From positions 68,152 through 127,976 of the forward strand of contig JACAUB010000001.1 in NCBI GenBank assembly GCA_013390605.1: DNA of 59,825 bases, in the 5' to 3' direction. Shown piece after piece: positions 24,496 through 33,946 of the stretch. Source of the DNA: Bacteroidota bacterium. Its GTDB lineage: Bacteria; Bacteroidota; Bacteroidia; Bacteroidales; Cfx3-03. How positions within the stretch are numbered: position 1 is the stretch's first letter; every line of letters begins with the position of its first letter. Position numbers and translations under genes: made by a program. Under the pieces are notes generated by a model. That model saw nothing but the letters and a program-made list of their open reading frames with translations. It did not search any database and was not told where the DNA came from.

Positions 24496-25749
24496 TTATG
24501 GTAGTAGCAAACAGCTATCGCCATAGCTTAAGAAGCGAAAATTATTTTCCAGTGCGTATGAATAGACCTTTTTCCAATCATCGCCAATTAAAGCGGAAAC
24601 CAATAATAAAAGGGTACTTCTGGGTTGATGAAAATTAGTAATAAGACCTCCTGCAACACGATAATGATATCCAGGTGCAATGATAAGTTGAGTTGAAGCG
24701 ATTAGAACGTTTGAATCTGAATTTTCAAGATAGTCTAATAGCGCCTTCATCGAATCATGGAAGGATACACCGGTATCAAAGATCGGGTCATAAGGATCCC
24801 ATTGTTTAACGAAAGGGTTTTGTTCATCCATTTTACCTTTCAGCTTTCGAACACCCAGCCAATAAAAACTTTCTATGGTTCGCATAGAGGTAGTCCCCAC
24901 CGGAATAATTGTTCTTGGTTCGCCTTCTTCCGTTAATGAAAGTAATTGTTTTAATACCTGAGTCGAAATCGAAATCTGTTCAGCATGCATCTCATGTTCT
25001 CCGAGGGTAGGGGCGCTCACTGGTTTAAAAGTTCCGGCACCAACGTGGAGAGTTACATAAGCTGATGTGATATGTTTTTGTGCTAGTGAATCAAATACAC
25101 TGTCCGTAAAATGTAATCCGGCAGTGGGGGCGGCCACAGAGCCCTTTAATCGTGCATAGATTGTTTGGTAACGATCTTTATCCGTGGTGTCAGCCTCGCG
25201 ATGAATGTAAGGGGGAAGTGGTACTAGTCCTGATTGATCAAGTAACGCTGCAAAGCTGAGATGTGATGGTTCCCATGAGAAGCGAATAATCGAACTTTCG
25301 CCCGTCTGCTCAATCTTCTCGGCTGTTAAAATAGCTATCTCTCCATCTATGTTCACCTGAAGCTTTAACGAACCGGATTTCCATTTTTTATTATTGCCTA
25401 CCAGACATTTCCAATAACAATGACCGGGGTTTGAAAAGGCAATCTGATAGTCGGCAGTGGGGGCAGTGGGTTCTAAACAGAAAATTTCTATTTTGGCACC
25501 GGTAGATTTATAAAATATAATGCGGGCCTGAAAAACTTTGGTGTCGTTGAAAAGCAGCAAACTATTTTCCGGAAGGTATTCTCCAATATTTCGAAAAACA
25601 GTTTGACTTATCGTGCCATTTTTATAAAGCAACAATTGAGAAGCATCTCTTTCTGCCAAAGGGTATTGTGCAATACGTTCATCAGGAAGTGGATAGTCGA
25701 AATCATCGATAGACAACGCACTGGGGTGCAAAGGATAGGAATGGGTCAT
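24496..25749 (-). CDS. queA: S-adenosylmethionine:tRNA ribosyltransferase-isomerase
   Basis: 417 residues, longer than the usual 340-360 because of an insertion in the second half, as seen in Bacteroidota. LPDERIAQYPLAERDASQLL, NDTKVFQARI, PLPPYIHREADTTDKDRYQTIYA, GSVAAPTAGLHFT and the late NFHQPRSTLLLLVSALIG are QueA blocks. Transfers ribose from SAM to 7-aminomethyl-7-deazaguanine in tRNA in queuosine synthesis. It follows a small gene by 24 nt. Confidence 0.95.
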   Translation of the reverse strand: MTHSYPLHPSALSIDDFDYPLPDERIAQYPLAERDASQLLLYKNGTISQTVFRNIGEYLPENSLLLFNDTKVFQARIIFYKSTGAKIEIFCLEPTAPTADYQIAFSNPGHCYWKCLVGNNKKWKSGSLKLQVNIDGEIAILTAEKIEQTGESSIIRFSWEPSHLSFAALLDQSGLVPLPPYIHREADTTDKDRYQTIYARLKGSVAAPTAGLHFTDSVFDSLAQKHITSAYVTLHVGAGTFKPVSAPTLGEHEMHAEQISISTQVLKQLLSLTEEGEPRTIIPVGTTSMRTIESFYWLGVRKLKGKMDEQNPFVKQWDPYDPIFDTGVSFHDSMKALLDYLENSDSNVLIASTQLIIAPGYHYRVAGGLITNFHQPRSTLLLLVSALIGDDWKKVYSYALENNFRFLSYGDSCLLLP

Positions 25750-25773
25750 AAAAAAAATAAACAGGTAAAGTGT

Positions 25774-26025
25774 TTATCCTTTGAAAAGATCTTCAATATT
25801 GATGCTCTTTTCGTATAGATGAAACACATCTTCTAATTCAACGGCGTCAATACGGTCAATTCTGTTAGCTGATGTTCTATACCAAACCTCTACATAGAAT
25901 CCATCAACCGAATAAAGTCGGATGATATAAAACAGGAAGACCCTGTTTAGTAATTCTACTCCTCTGTCGATGACAAGTTCAATTTTATCATTGAGCGTCA
26001 TTTCAACAAATTGGTTTTTAGTCAT
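25774..26025 (-). CDS. Small conserved-type Bacteroidota protein
   Basis: 83 residues with no signal peptide. The pattern (IELVIDRGVELLNRV, RLYSVDGFYVEVWYRTSANRIDRIDA, then an acidic helix ending NIEDLF) resembles unnamed small proteins of about 75-85 residues that I associate with Bacteroidales genomes. The first half probably forms a helix, the middle a beta hairpin. It sits 24 nt upstream of queA in the same direction, so probably cotranscribed. Function unknown. Confidence 0.7.
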   Translation of the reverse strand: MTKNQFVEMTLNDKIELVIDRGVELLNRVFLFYIIRLYSVDGFYVEVWYRTSANRIDRIDAVELEDVFHLYEKSINIEDLFKG

Positions 26026-26257
26026 GGTTTTTTAGCATTAGCACCGTCTGAAACCTCCGGTAAAAGTAAATAATTAGATAATTTGCTTCATTATTTTTTT
26101 TAATTAAAAATCAGCTTCATTTTGTTGAGTATCTTTTCTTTCAAAATTATTGATTTCAAAGATATGCAAGTCACGTTATTTTATTTTATGAAATTATAAC
26201 AAATTTAATCATAGAGGGTTCAATTTGCAAGAAGAATTATTATGGTTAAAAAAAACT

Positions 26258-26265
26258 TAACTTTG
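26258..26265 (+). promoter_or_regulatory. -7 promoter box of rbfA, giving a leaderless mRNA
   Basis: TAACTTTG ends 4 nt before the rbfA ATG. If transcription starts 4-8 nt after the box, the mRNA has no 5' leader. Confidence 0.6.
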
Positions 26266-26269
26266 CACC

Positions 26270-26608
26270 ATGGAATCAAAGAGACAAGAAAAAATTTCAA
26301 GGCTTATACAGCGCGATATGGGTGAAATATTCACGCTTGAATCACGTAACCTGTTTAATAGCAGTATGATTACGGTTACAAAAGTTAATGTATCACCCGA
26401 TTTATCGATTGCCAAAGTGTATCTCAGCCTGTTTGCAACTCCTGATAAGGAAGCGTTGCTAACGTTAATTAAGGAGCATACAAAATTGCTTAGAGGTCAA
26501 CTGGGTCAGCGAATTCACCTTCAATTGCGTGTAATTCCTGCACTACATTTCTATTTAGACGATTCTCTCGATTATATTGAGAAGATCGATAATTTGTTGA
26601 AAGATTAA
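26270..26608 (+). CDS. rbfA: 30S ribosome-binding factor
   Basis: 112 residues of the RbfA KH-like fold: SKRQEKISRLIQRDMGEIF, MITVTKVNVSPDLSIAKVYLSLF, LRGQLGQRIHLQLRVIPALHFYLDDS. Binds the 30S subunit and helps mature the 16S rRNA 5' end, including during cold adaptation. The promoter box abuts the ATG. It heads a run with the LolC/E-like permease (32-nt gap) and an ABC exporter. Confidence 0.95.
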   Translation: MESKRQEKISRLIQRDMGEIFTLESRNLFNSSMITVTKVNVSPDLSIAKVYLSLFATPDKEALLTLIKEHTKLLRGQLGQRIHLQLRVIPALHFYLDDSLDYIEKIDNLLKD

Positions 26609-26640
26609 GTTCTGACTAACCTAAAATTTATAAATCTATA

Positions 26641-27873
26641 GTGACACTGCCATTCTTTATTGCCCGACGATACTTGTTTGCTAAGAAGTCGCACAACATT
26701 ATTAACATTATTTCAGGTATTTCTGCTGCCGGGGTAATGGTTGGTACAATGGCGCTTGTTATTGTTTTGTCGGTGTTTAATGGTTTTGAGAGTGTAATTG
26801 TTTCGCTTTTCAATACTTTCGATCCCGATATCAGAATTTGTCTGGTTGAGGGTAAAACGTTTCACAAAAACGATATTCCTGCCGAAAAAATAAAGCAGCT
26901 AAAAGGGGTGGCTCGTTATACCGATGTGCTCGAAGAGAATGCATTACTACGATGCAATAATCGACAATACCTGGCCACTATAAAGGGGGTATCTCCCGAT
27001 TATCAAAACAACCCGAGTCTGGATAGTATGATGGTTTCCGGAAAACTTATCACTGAAGACAAAGGTGCATCATTTGCTGTAGCCGGAAGAGGAGTGGCAT
27101 ATTTTCTGGGTCTTGATCCTCATGATATTATACATCCTTTAGAAATATATGTTCCACGACGTACGGCCTCTTTTAGTGTTCAACCTGATCAGGCTTTTAA
27201 TTCCGGATCGTTGTTCATTTCGGGCATTTTCTCTATTCAGGAGGATTTCGACTCAAAATATGTTTTACTGCCAATCGGTTTTACCAGAGATCTGTTGGAA
27301 TATACTGATGAGCAGACCTCTGTTGAAATTACACTGCAGAAAGGTGTAAAGACTAATGATATTCAAAAGGAGGTACAAGAAATAGTAGGACCTAAATTCA
27401 AGGTAGAGAACCGTTTTCAACAACAAGAAACACTCTATAAATTGATGAAGTCTGAAAAACTGGCAGTCTTTTTTATTTTGGCCTTTATTTTGCTCATTGC
27501 TACATTCAATGTCATTGGCTCTTTATCCATGTTGATCATTGAGAAGAAGAAAGATATTAGTATTCTCTGGAATTTGGGAGCTGATGAACGTTTGATACGT
27601 CGAATATTTCTTCTCGAAGGATTGATGGTATCTACAATGGGTGCTTTGATAGGATTGTTATTGGGTGCGGCAATCTGTTGGGCTCAACAACAATTTGGAA
27701 TTGTAAAACTTCAGGTAAGTGGGGGGTCATTTATAATTAGTTCTTACCCCATTAGTATGGAGTTATTCGATTTTGTAATGGTCTTTATTACCGTATTTCT
27801 GATAGGACTTACGGCAGTTCTTTTTCCAGTTCGAAATATTCGCCCCGGATCAATCCGTTTGAAAGGGGTTTAA
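26641..27873 (+). CDS. LolC/LolE-like ABC permease
   Basis: 410 residues from a GTG start (no nearby ATG; the first residues fit the family exactly). The N-terminal FFIARRYLFAKKSHNIINIISGISAAGVMVGTMALVIVLSVFNG is the LolC/E hallmark. Then comes a periplasmic domain (about 45-260) and three C-terminal helices with FtsX-domain pattern (FNVIGSLSMLIIEKKKDISILWNLGA). Releases lipoproteins from the inner membrane for transfer to the outer membrane, with a LolD-type ATPase not in this window. It is 32 nt after rbfA and 19 nt before the ABC exporter. Confidence 0.9.
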   Translation: MTLPFFIARRYLFAKKSHNIINIISGISAAGVMVGTMALVIVLSVFNGFESVIVSLFNTFDPDIRICLVEGKTFHKNDIPAEKIKQLKGVARYTDVLEENALLRCNNRQYLATIKGVSPDYQNNPSLDSMMVSGKLITEDKGASFAVAGRGVAYFLGLDPHDIIHPLEIYVPRRTASFSVQPDQAFNSGSLFISGIFSIQEDFDSKYVLLPIGFTRDLLEYTDEQTSVEITLQKGVKTNDIQKEVQEIVGPKFKVENRFQQQETLYKLMKSEKLAVFFILAFILLIATFNVIGSLSMLIIEKKKDISILWNLGADERLIRRIFLLEGLMVSTMGALIGLLLGAAICWAQQQFGIVKLQVSGGSFIISSYPISMELFDFVMVFITVFLIGLTAVLFPVRNIRPGSIRLKGV

Positions 27874-27892
27874 AATTTATGATCTCACTTTT

Positions 27893-29740
27893 ATGAAAAA
27901 ACTTTGGAAGGTTCTTCGTTTTGCACTACCCTATAAGGGGCATGCTATGTTGAATATTTTATTTAATGTGATTGCTGCTTTGTTTGCGTTGGCATCAATT
28001 TCCTTGTTTATTCCAATCTTACAAATATTATTCAAGCAAATAGATCCAATTACAGTTGCTCCACCTCCTATTGATTTGAGTTGGGATAATTTATCACATA
28101 TAAACACAAAGTTGTTGTCTGCAAATTTTAATTATTTAATTCAACAGAGTATTCATAAATATGGTGATGCTACAGCACTACTTTATATTGGTATTACCAT
28201 AGTAGTCTTATTTTTCCTGAAAAACTTTTTCAGGTATATGGCTATGTTTTTTCTGGCGCCTGTTCGCAACGGGGTTGTGAAAGATTTGCGTAATAGTATT
28301 TATCATAAAATGTTAATATTGCCTTTAGGTTATTATTCAGATCAGCGAAAGGGTGACTTGATGTCGCGTGTAACTACCGATGTGCAAGAGGTTGAATGGA
28401 GTATAATGAGTTCTCTCGAAATGATGTTTCGCGATCCTATTACTATTATTTGTTATTTGGTAACTATGATGATAATGAGTCCGCATCTTACCTTATTTGT
28501 GTTGGTTATGTTGCCAATCAGTGGACTCATTATTGGTCAGATTGGAAAGAGTTTGAAGCGGACATCTGTAAAAGGACAACGTAAGATGGGTGAGATTCTC
28601 TCTATTATAGAAGAGACGATTTCCGGACTTCGGATTATTAAGGGTTTCAATGCAATAGATTATTCTCAACGTAAATTTGAAGAGACAAACCATAACTACT
28701 ATAAATTGATGAACCGGCTATATCGTAAGCGCGACCTGGCTTCTCCTTTGAGCGAATTTCTGGGTGCCATTGTAATAGTGATCGTGCTTTGGTATGGTGG
28801 TCAGCTTATCCTTAATAAAAACACTGTACTCAATGGTGCTGTATTTCTGGTTTATCTTGGAATATTTTCTCAGATTTTAAATCCTGCAAAAGCAATTGTT
28901 ACGGCTATTTATAATATTCAAAAAGGGGCCGCTTCTGTCGATCGGATTCAATATGTAATAGAAGCAGAGGAGACCATTGCTCAAAAAGAAAACGCTGTTC
29001 CTATCAAAAATTTCGAACATCAGATAGAATATCGCAATGTTTCGTTTCAGTATGAAAAAGATGCTGTATTAAAGAATATCAATTTAACCATTGAGAAAGG
29101 GAAGACTATTGCACTGGTTGGGACATCGGGTGGTGGTAAATCAACCATGGTCGATCTGTTACCCCGTTTCTATGATGTGGTGAGTGGTGCTATTCTGATT
29201 GACGGTACACCTATCACCGATTTAGTGATTTCTGATCTGCGAGGGTTAATGGGAATCGTTTCGCAGGAAACTATTCTGTTTAATGGTTCGGTATACGAAA
29301 ATATTGCCTTTGGACTCAACAATGCAACACTCGAAAACGTTATAGCTGCTGCGAAGGTTGCTAATGCACATGAGTTTATTGATACATTGGAGATGGGTTA
29401 CGAAACCAATATTGGTGATCGGGGTGTTAAGCTTTCGGGTGGACAGCGACAGCGTATCAGTATTGCACGTGCGGTATTAAAAAATCCTCCTATTTTAATT
29501 CTTGACGAGGCTACCTCTGCATTGGATACTGAGAGCGAACGGTTGGTGCAGGATGCCTTAACTAATCTGATGAAAAACAGGACCTCTGTTGTTATTGCCC
29601 ATCGTCTATCCACAATTCAGCATGCCGACGAGATTGTTGTAATGCAGAAAGGTGAAATTGTAGAACGAGGCAATCACACAACGCTACTCGAATTAAATGG
29701 TGTATATACAAAACTACACGAAATGCAATCTTTGGAGTAA
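27893..29740 (+). CDS. MsbA-like ABC exporter (half transporter)
   Basis: 615 residues: six-helix transmembrane domain (about 15-335), then ATPase domain with Walker A GTSGGGKST (about 409), signature LSGGQRQRISIARA, Walker B ILILDEATSALD and the H-loop AHRLSTI. An Ala/Pro-rich periplasmic segment (about 50-70) is inserted after helix 1, unusual for MsbA. Probably exports lipid A-core or another lipid. Functions as a homodimer. It lies between the LolC/E-like gene and the methyltransferase gene. Confidence 0.88.
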   Translation: MKKLWKVLRFALPYKGHAMLNILFNVIAALFALASISLFIPILQILFKQIDPITVAPPPIDLSWDNLSHINTKLLSANFNYLIQQSIHKYGDATALLYIGITIVVLFFLKNFFRYMAMFFLAPVRNGVVKDLRNSIYHKMLILPLGYYSDQRKGDLMSRVTTDVQEVEWSIMSSLEMMFRDPITIICYLVTMMIMSPHLTLFVLVMLPISGLIIGQIGKSLKRTSVKGQRKMGEILSIIEETISGLRIIKGFNAIDYSQRKFEETNHNYYKLMNRLYRKRDLASPLSEFLGAIVIVIVLWYGGQLILNKNTVLNGAVFLVYLGIFSQILNPAKAIVTAIYNIQKGAASVDRIQYVIEAEETIAQKENAVPIKNFEHQIEYRNVSFQYEKDAVLKNINLTIEKGKTIALVGTSGGGKSTMVDLLPRFYDVVSGAILIDGTPITDLVISDLRGLMGIVSQETILFNGSVYENIAFGLNNATLENVIAAAKVANAHEFIDTLEMGYETNIGDRGVKLSGGQRQRISIARAVLKNPPILILDEATSALDTESERLVQDALTNLMKNRTSVVIAHRLSTIQHADEIVVMQKGEIVERGNHTTLLELNGVYTKLHEMQSLE

Positions 29741-29761
29741 ACGCAAATTAAAATAAATGCC

Positions 29762-30295
29762 ATGTCACAGGACGGAGTAACTATTTTTTTGACCCATGTT
29801 GAAACACCAATAGGTACGATGGTTGCTTGTGCTGTTGAACAAGGATTATGCCTGTTGGAGTTTGCTGAAAGGCCAACGCTGAAAAAACAATTTACAGCTA
29901 TTAAGAAATTATTTAATGGCCAGATTATTGAGGGCGAAAGCATCTATTTCGAGTTGTTGCGTCAGCAGTTGAGTGAGTATTTTGAGAGAACGCGTAAGGT
30001 GTTCTCCATCCCATTAGTTACGCCCGGAACTGATTTTCAACAATTAGTCTGGAAAGAGTTACAGAATGTCCCATTTGGTATTACCCGAACGTATAAACAA
30101 CAATCTATTGCCTTAAATAATCTGGAAGCGATTCGCGCTGTTGCCAGTGCTAATGGAATGAATCGCATCGCCATCATTATTCCCTGTCATCGAATCATAG
30201 GAAATGATGGAAGTCTAACCGGTTATGCTGGTGGTTTATGGAGGAAGCAGTGGCTACTCGATTTTGAGCGAGGGACACAACGATTGGACTTCTAA
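29762..30295 (+). CDS. ogt: Methylated-DNA--protein-cysteine methyltransferase
   Basis: 177 residues. The acceptor Cys142 lies in IIPCHRIIGNDGSLTGYAGG, the invariant MGMT motif, and FQQLVWKELQNVPFGITRTY is the DNA-binding region. Removes alkyl groups from O6 of guanine in a suicidal reaction. No Ada-type zinc or AraC domain is present, so it is the short Ogt type. It begins 21 nt after the ABC exporter and ends at a two-way terminator. Confidence 0.94.
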   Translation: MSQDGVTIFLTHVETPIGTMVACAVEQGLCLLEFAERPTLKKQFTAIKKLFNGQIIEGESIYFELLRQQLSEYFERTRKVFSIPLVTPGTDFQQLVWKELQNVPFGITRTYKQQSIALNNLEAIRAVASANGMNRIAIIIPCHRIIGNDGSLTGYAGGLWRKQWLLDFERGTQRLDF

Positions 30296-30305
30296 TAACG
30301 AAAAA

Positions 30306-30338
30306 AAGAGGTTGCTGTCAATTTGACAACAACCTCTT
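30306..30338. terminator. Bidirectional hairpin terminator
   Basis: AAGAGGTTG pairs with CAACCTCTT around an inner GTCAA/TTGAC stem. It lies between the convergent ogt and lipoprotein genes. Confidence 0.75.
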
Positions 30339-30361
30339 CTGATTTTATACCGTATAGTCAC

Positions 30362-30787
30362 TTATTTTTTAATCTTCTTCAGATATAATGTTTGCGTTGT
30401 CTTGGTTGAATCGGATGCAAGCGAAGTCTGCATAACCATCTCTTCGGAAGTAAGTTTTTCAATTTTAGATGGGACATCAAAGAAACCGGTTCCAAAACCA
30501 ATCGTTATGGTATCGCCTTTTGCATTTAACTTCCAGCGATTTGGAATGTCGCGATCAGTTTGCTTAACATTCATTGTGCTATCGGCATTGAATGTGTAAA
30601 TCCATGTCCTCATTTCAGTGACATAGAAGCTCAACTGGCGGGGATCAATTTTTGTTTTGCTCTCAAACTTAACATCTACTACTTGCCATTTTCCTATAAT
30701 ATCCTTTTTCGGATTTGAATTACAGGCCGTAAATACTAAAATCAGCATTACTACTGTGGCCAATCCTTTCAGCAGTTTATTTTTCAT
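30362..30787 (-). CDS. Lipoprotein with lipocalin-like domain
   Basis: 141 residues from ATG 30787 (ATG 30790 directly upstream is equivalent). The signal ends in a lipobox FTAC, so the mature protein is probably lipid-anchored at Cys. The mature part has the small lipocalin-like pattern of Bacteroidota: IIGKWQVVDVKFE, then strands with WIYTFNADSTM, RWKLNAKGDTITIGF and YLKKIKK at the end. Ligand unknown. The long upstream reading-frame extension is rejected because the lipoprotein signal fixes the start. Confidence 0.8.
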   Translation of the reverse strand: MKNKLLKGLATVVMLILVFTACNSNPKKDIIGKWQVVDVKFESKTKIDPRQLSFYVTEMRTWIYTFNADSTMNVKQTDRDIPNRWKLNAKGDTITIGFGTGFFDVPSKIEKLTSEEMVMQTSLASDSTKTTQTLYLKKIKK

Positions 30788-30887
30788 CATTGATGGTTTT
30801 GTTTCGATAAATGGTTTCAATGGTAGCAAATGTAAGTAAATTTTAAACGCTTTATTACCCAGAAAAACATATCCCATAAAGTATTGT

Positions 30888-30895
30888 TAACTTTG
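30888..30895 (+). promoter_or_regulatory. -7 promoter box of the M20 amidohydrolase gene
   Basis: TAACTTTG, 22 nt before the ATG at 30918. Confidence 0.55.
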
Positions 30896-30917
30896 TAGTG
30901 TCAAATTAAGACTTGTT

Positions 30918-32126
30918 ATGGAATTATTGAAAGAAAAAATCCGGGGTCTTGCCGGTTCTATTTATCCTGAAATGAAGGCAGTACGCCGCCATTTACATCA
31001 GCATCCAGAGCTTTCTAAGCATGAATTTGAAACAGCAAATTTTATCTGTCGATTTCTTGAAAAAGAGGGGATTCCCTATTCTTCAGGTATTGGTGGAAAT
31101 GGAATTGTGGCTTTGATAAAAGGTAAAAACCCTGATAAAAAGGTGATTGCACTTCGTGCTGATATGGATGCATTACCCATCACAGAAGAAAATGATGTTC
31201 CGTATAAGTCTATGAATATAGGTGTTATGCATGCTTGTGGGCATGATGTACATACTACATGCCTTTTGGGCGCTTCAAAACTATTGAATGATTTGAAAGA
31301 TGAGCTTGAAGGAACTATAAAACTAATCTTTCAACCCTCTGAAGAGGAGTATCCGGGTGGTGCTTTGATGATGATTAAGGATGGAGTACTCGAAAATCCG
31401 GCTCCTGTGATGATATTTGGACAGCATGTGTTGCCTGGTATGCAAGTTGGAAAAGTTGGTATGCGGGCTGGTAAATATATGGCTTCTACAGATGAAATCT
31501 ATTTTACTGTAAAGGGACGGGGAGGCCATGGTGCTACTCCTGAGCTGAATATCGATCCAATTGTGATTGCTGCTCAAATTATTATAGCTTTACAACAAGT
31601 AGTTAGCCGCATCGCTAAACCGACTATGCCTACTGTATTTACCATTGGTCGGGTGATAGCAGATGGACGTACTAATGTTACACCCAGCGAAGTTAAAATG
31701 GATGGAATTCTCCGAACTTTTAATGAAGTGTGGAGAAAAGAGGCGCATGAAAAAATTACCCATATTGCTCAAACTGTGGCCAAGGCTTTTGGTGGTGAGT
31801 GCGAAGTATTCGTTGATCATGGATACCCTTTTTTAGTGAATGATGATAAAGTGACAGCTATGACGCATCAATTGGCTTCAGAATATTTAGGTGCTGAAAA
31901 TGTGGTGGAATTAGATGAAAGAATGACCGCAGAGGATTTTGCTTATTTCACACAAAAAATTCCGGCCTGCTTTTACCGTTTAGGAGTGACTGATAGCGAA
32001 GGACGGTTGAAATCAAACCTTCATTCTTCGACTTTTAATGTTGATGAGAAAAGTATCGAAGTTGGGGTAGGGTTAATGACTTGGTTGGCTGTAAATGCTT
32101 TAAAAACAGGCAACAATAATATATAG
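30918..32126 (+). CDS. M20-family amidohydrolase (N-acyl-amino-acid hydrolase type)
   Basis: 402 residues. The M20D pattern is clear: RRHLHQHPELSKHEFETA, ALRADMDALPITEEN, MHACGHDVHTTCLLGA (metal-binding Cys and His), QPSEEEYPGGALMMI and late AEDFAYFTQKIPACFYRLG. The dimerisation domain sits at about 190-310. Members cleave N-acetyl or N-acyl amino acids or amide auxin conjugates. The physiological substrate cannot be told from sequence. It stands alone with its own promoter. Confidence 0.92.
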   Translation: MELLKEKIRGLAGSIYPEMKAVRRHLHQHPELSKHEFETANFICRFLEKEGIPYSSGIGGNGIVALIKGKNPDKKVIALRADMDALPITEENDVPYKSMNIGVMHACGHDVHTTCLLGASKLLNDLKDELEGTIKLIFQPSEEEYPGGALMMIKDGVLENPAPVMIFGQHVLPGMQVGKVGMRAGKYMASTDEIYFTVKGRGGHGATPELNIDPIVIAAQIIIALQQVVSRIAKPTMPTVFTIGRVIADGRTNVTPSEVKMDGILRTFNEVWRKEAHEKITHIAQTVAKAFGGECEVFVDHGYPFLVNDDKVTAMTHQLASEYLGAENVVELDERMTAEDFAYFTQKIPACFYRLGVTDSEGRLKSNLHSSTFNVDEKSIEVGVGLMTWLAVNALKTGNNNI

Positions 32127-32246
32127 GTATTTATTTCGAACATTTAGAAATTATAAATGTTTTGCTTTAGTAGACTTATGGTAAACGTATCGTAGTATTT
32201 TATGGCAAGATTTTTGTAATTCTACTTAACGTATAATTTAAGAAAC

Positions 32247-32720
32247 ATGAGAAAAATCATTTTTGCATTAGTAGTAATGCTGTTTGGAACAGCATTAAGC
32301 GCACAAGCGCAAGATTATAATACCGGAATTGGTGTGCGTGGTGGTACATTTAGTGGACTAACTGTTAAGCATTTCTTAACTGAGTCAACAGCTTTAGAAG
32401 GTGTTTTAACAACACGTTGGGGTGGCTGGATGATTTCGGGTACCTGGGAAAAACATGCACCCGCATTCGATGTACAAAATCTTAAGTGGTTTTATGGCTT
32501 AGGTGGTCAGATTGGTTTCTGGAATGATCAAGCTTACTGGGGAGATACTAATCATGGAAATTATAGTGTTATCGGTGTTCATGGTGCTCTAGGAATGGAA
32601 TATACTTTTAAGGAAATTCCATTCTCTCTGGGTGTAGATTGGAAGCCAACACTTAATCTTTCAGGATATAGCGGTTTCTGGGGCGATAATGTTGGCCTTT
32701 CTGTCCGCTACAATTTCTAA
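32247..32720 (+). CDS. Small outer-membrane beta-barrel protein
   Basis: 157 residues. A signal peptide (1-21, ending ALSAQAQ) is followed by short amphipathic strands with many Trp, Tyr and Gly (TTRWGGWMISGTWEK, LKWFYGLGGQIGFW, NVGLSVRYNF) and a C-terminal aromatic Phe typical of barrels inserted by BamA. An eight-strand barrel is the likely fold. Function unknown. A terminator follows. Confidence 0.78.
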   Translation: MRKIIFALVVMLFGTALSAQAQDYNTGIGVRGGTFSGLTVKHFLTESTALEGVLTTRWGGWMISGTWEKHAPAFDVQNLKWFYGLGGQIGFWNDQAYWGDTNHGNYSVIGVHGALGMEYTFKEIPFSLGVDWKPTLNLSGYSGFWGDNVGLSVRYNF

Positions 32721-32749
32721 CGAAAGAGAACTCATTTTTTTAACATCTT

Positions 32750-32781
32750 TACTTCCCGGGTGCATTGCATTGCGGGAAGTA
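32750..32781 (+). terminator. Hairpin terminator after the small barrel gene
   Basis: TACTTCCCG pairs with CGGGAAGTA and a T-rich tract follows. Confidence 0.7.
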
Positions 32782-32854
32782 TTATTTTTGGCTAGAAATT
32801 TTTTGGCCATAAGCATGGTGAGCGTGTGGGTTATCATCAATTAATATACTATTT

Positions 32855-33886
32855 ATGAAATATGCCGGAAAACATTACCGGACCATTTGGAGAGAGGGAC
32901 TTGAAATACACATGATAGATCAGACACTGCTCCCTTTTGGTTTTGAGATTTATCGCGCAAAATGTTATCAGGATATTTGTCATGCTATCTGTACTATGGT
33001 CGTTCGTGGTGCCGGTGCTATTGGCGCTGCTGCAGGATACGGAATGGCACTGGCTTTTGCTCAGTCTGATGATCGCAATTTTATAGATCAGGCTCGAAAA
33101 GAGATCGATGCTACTCGTCCTACTGCCCGCAATCTGTTCTATGCAACCGAACGAGTTTATAATGTCGGCATCATTGATAGTTCATTAGCGTTGAAAGAAG
33201 CTGATCAGATAGCACTTGAAGATGAACAGGATGGTTTAAATATTGGCCTGCATGGAAGTGCATTGATTAAAGATGGTGCTTCAATTCTTACACATTGTAA
33301 TGCTGGTTGGTTGGGTTTTGTAGATTATGGTAGTGCACTATCTCCAATTTATATTGCTCACAATCAAGGTAAAAAGGTGTTTGTATATGCCGATGAAACA
33401 CGTCCACGTGGACAAGGTGCTCGCTTGACTGCATGGGAACTACAGAATGAAGAAGTTCCTTATGCTGTTATTCCTGATAATGCCGGAGCGCATTTAATGT
33501 CGAAAGGATTGATAGATCTGGTTATTGTTGGAGCAGATAGGATAGCCCGAAACGGAGATGCTGCCAATAAAATAGGAACACTCGAAAAGGCTATTGTGGC
33601 TAAACACTATGGTGTCCCTTTTTATGTTGCTGCTCCGCTTTCAACATTTGATATAGATTGTCTCTCAGGAAAAGATATTCCTATCGAAGAACGTGATCAT
33701 GATGAAGTTCTGTGGCAAACCGGTCCCGACAAAATGAACAATTTGCATGCCATAAGAGTTTGTGCTTCAGGTTCAAGTGTACTTAATCCGGCCTTTGATG
33801 TAACCCCTGCCGAATTAATTACCGGAATTATTACTGAAAAAGGTATTATCAAATCAACAGAAGAAGCTATATTCGCAATTATTTAA
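32855..33886 (+). CDS. mtnA: Methylthioribose-1-phosphate isomerase
   Basis: 343 residues of the eIF2B-like MtnA family. VRGAGAIGAAAGYGMALA at the N-terminus, the catalytic Cys in LTHCNAGWL, then VYADETRPRGQGARLTAWEL and the catalytic Asp in VGADRIARNGDAANKIGT. Isomerises 5-methylthioribose 1-phosphate to methylthioribulose 1-phosphate in methionine salvage; related enzymes act on deoxyribose compounds. The other salvage genes (mtnB, mtnC, mtnK) are not in the window. Confidence 0.93.
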   Translation: MKYAGKHYRTIWREGLEIHMIDQTLLPFGFEIYRAKCYQDICHAICTMVVRGAGAIGAAAGYGMALAFAQSDDRNFIDQARKEIDATRPTARNLFYATERVYNVGIIDSSLALKEADQIALEDEQDGLNIGLHGSALIKDGASILTHCNAGWLGFVDYGSALSPIYIAHNQGKKVFVYADETRPRGQGARLTAWELQNEEVPYAVIPDNAGAHLMSKGLIDLVIVGADRIARNGDAANKIGTLEKAIVAKHYGVPFYVAAPLSTFDIDCLSGKDIPIEERDHDEVLWQTGPDKMNNLHAIRVCASGSSVLNPAFDVTPAELITGIITEKGIIKSTEEAIFAII

Positions 33887-33909
33887 TACATTTAACCCAA
33901 AAATAACGA

Positions 33910-33932
33910 AGAGTATTGTAGCACGATACTCT
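33910..33932 (+). repeat. Small hairpin between mtnA and the GPP34 gene
   Basis: Arms AGAGTAT and ATACTCT flank a 9-nt loop. It lies in the 60-nt gap and could be an intercistronic attenuator or processing hairpin. Confidence 0.45.
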
Positions 33933-33946
33933 AAACACGACAGCAT

